From assembly GCF_004368965.1 (NCBI RefSeq), contig NZ_SORO01000002.1, forward strand, positions 310,001-374,000: DNA of 64,000 nt, in the 5' to 3' direction. The notes beneath the pieces are model-generated. The model made no database searches. It was not told where the DNA came from and was given only the letters and a program-made list of their open reading frames with translations. The position numbers and the translations under genes were made by a program. The stretch is from Leptospira meyeri (GTDB taxonomy: Bacteria > Spirochaetota > Leptospiria > Leptospirales > Leptospiraceae). The first letter of the stretch is position 1; every line of letters starts with the position of its first letter. This document shows positions 63,415 to 64,000 of this stretch, piece after piece.

Positions 63415-64000
63415 TCAGAGATTGTATGGAAGTGTCGCAGCAAAACCGACAGTTTTAAGTCTAGCTGTGTTATAGCCAGCGATTGTTTCCGAATAAAATA
63501 GAATATAGAAATTTCCAAAACTGTCTGAATAACTCAAACCAACTTCAGCATTATGAAAATCTTCCTTTCTCCCCCAAGCTGGCCGTTCATTTTGTACATA
63601 AAGATCATATGGGTTGATTCCATAGATCGATGGTTGCGGATATCGAACCATATTCAATGGAGGCTGTTGTCTTGGATCGGCATAAGCATATCCTCCTTGT
63701 CCAACTTGGCCGCGGAGTCCTACCGTTAAAAAGAGAGATTCAAAAAATCGTTTATAAATAGCTGAATAGTAAAGAATGTCATCTGGAACAGGATTTTCAC
63801 GTTTACGATAGGAAAATTCACCTAAAGAACCAAGTCCCCAAACTCCAAAATCTTTTGCTAAATATAGGTTTACCTCACCGCCACTTGCACCATCTCCAAG
63901 TGATTGTGGATTACGATCATAATCTCCTCGTTTAATTCCTCCAACACGAATAGAAATTGTGGGCATCCATCTATATTTCGAATCAAACTCGTCGAGGATT
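63415..64000 (-). CDS. Outer-membrane beta-barrel protein, 5' part beyond window
   Basis: The frame is open to the window end (residues before the internal Met read LDEFDSKYRW), so only the C-terminal about 194 residues are visible. They consist of alternating aromatic strands with tight turns, as in porins: GGEVNLYLAKDFGVWGLGSLG, YYSAIYKRFFESLFLTVGLRGQVG, and a final NTARLKTVGFAATLPYNL. It is likely a porin-type barrel and the most upstream visible gene of the barrel-rhodanese-cytochrome operon (8-bp gap to the next gene). A homolog of known porin-cytochrome conduits cannot be claimed from this fragment. Confidence 0.7.
   Translation of the reverse strand, partial: ILDEFDSKYRWMPTISIRVGGIKRGDYDRNPQSLGDGASGGEVNLYLAKDFGVWGLGSLGEFSYRKRENPVPDDILYYSAIYKRFFESLFLTVGLRGQVGQGGYAYADPRQQPPLNMVRYPQPSIYGINPYDLYVQNERPAWGRKEDFHNAEVGLSYSDSFGNFYILFYSETIAGYNTARLKTVGFAATLPYNL

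Noticed and set aside
1..64000. CRISPR array, prophage or tRNA genes
   Set aside because: No regularly spaced repeats, no phage structural genes and no cloverleaf-like sequence were seen on either strand.

Overview
The window looks like a chromosomal segment of a spirochaete of the genus Leptospira, more likely the saprophytic or environmental side than a host-restricted pathogen. The evidence is AT-rich DNA, many lipoproteins with relaxed spirochaetal lipoboxes, frequent TTG/GTG starts, a membrane-bound AraC-type regulator, a TonB/HmuY haem-uptake pair and aerobic lipid-type oxygenases. Genus assignment is inference from gene content; no rRNA or tRNA is present to confirm it.

Region by region: (1) 1-3.4 kb: the end of an unknown gene, then a HmuY-like lipoprotein and its TonB-dependent receptor. 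(2) 3.4-12.7 kb: nucleoside 2-deoxyribosyltransferase, convergent with a tightly coupled recC-recB-recD operon. (3) 12.7-20.4 kb: a palindromic repeat, a secreted alpha/beta-hydrolase lipoprotein divergent from a 7TM AraC regulator, then a 1123-residue protein with a SUKH-like N-terminus coupled to a propeller-like protein. (4) 20.4-25.6 kb: a long non-coding stretch, two SH3-type envelope proteins and a class A penicillin-binding protein. (5) 25.6-37.4 kb: a visibly more AT-rich accessory island with Rieske oxygenase, hydrolase-like protein, PAP2 phosphatase, fatty-acid desaturase and an NTF2-like protein. These flank a tightly overlapping operon of two cobalamin-type radical SAM enzymes, two GNAT-like proteins and a GH3-type acyl-adenylating enzyme. 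The island ends in an IS481-family insertion that abuts the last codons of a short-chain dehydrogenase. This is the best candidate for an undescribed system (a lipid or small-molecule pathway).

(6) 37.4-42.5 kb: a tandem DUF1538 membrane protein with a PII-like partner, then a rhodanese-type lipoprotein. (7) 42.5-48.7 kb: core genes acpP, rnc, a Nudix hydrolase, aroB, an MscS channel, a MORN-type lipoprotein and two envelope proteins. (8) 48.8-54.2 kb: a LolCE/LolD-type exporter, then a short McsA-McsB-like fusion (zinc finger plus guanido-kinase motifs) directly before clpC. (9) 54.2-59.5 kb: a small membrane protein, a TPR protein, an MtaB-type tRNA methylthiotransferase and a MacAB-like three-gene exporter. 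(10) 59.5-64 kb: a MetZ/MetB-type PLP enzyme, convergent with an operon of outer-membrane beta-barrel (cut by the window end), a degenerate rhodanese-like lipoprotein and a pentahaem cytochrome lipoprotein.

Themes that tie genes together are envelope lipoprotein traffic (two ABC exporters), sulfur handling (MetZ and two rhodanese-like lipoproteins, with a shared operator-like half-site) and protein quality control (McsAB-like plus ClpC). No tRNA, rRNA, CRISPR array or prophage was seen.
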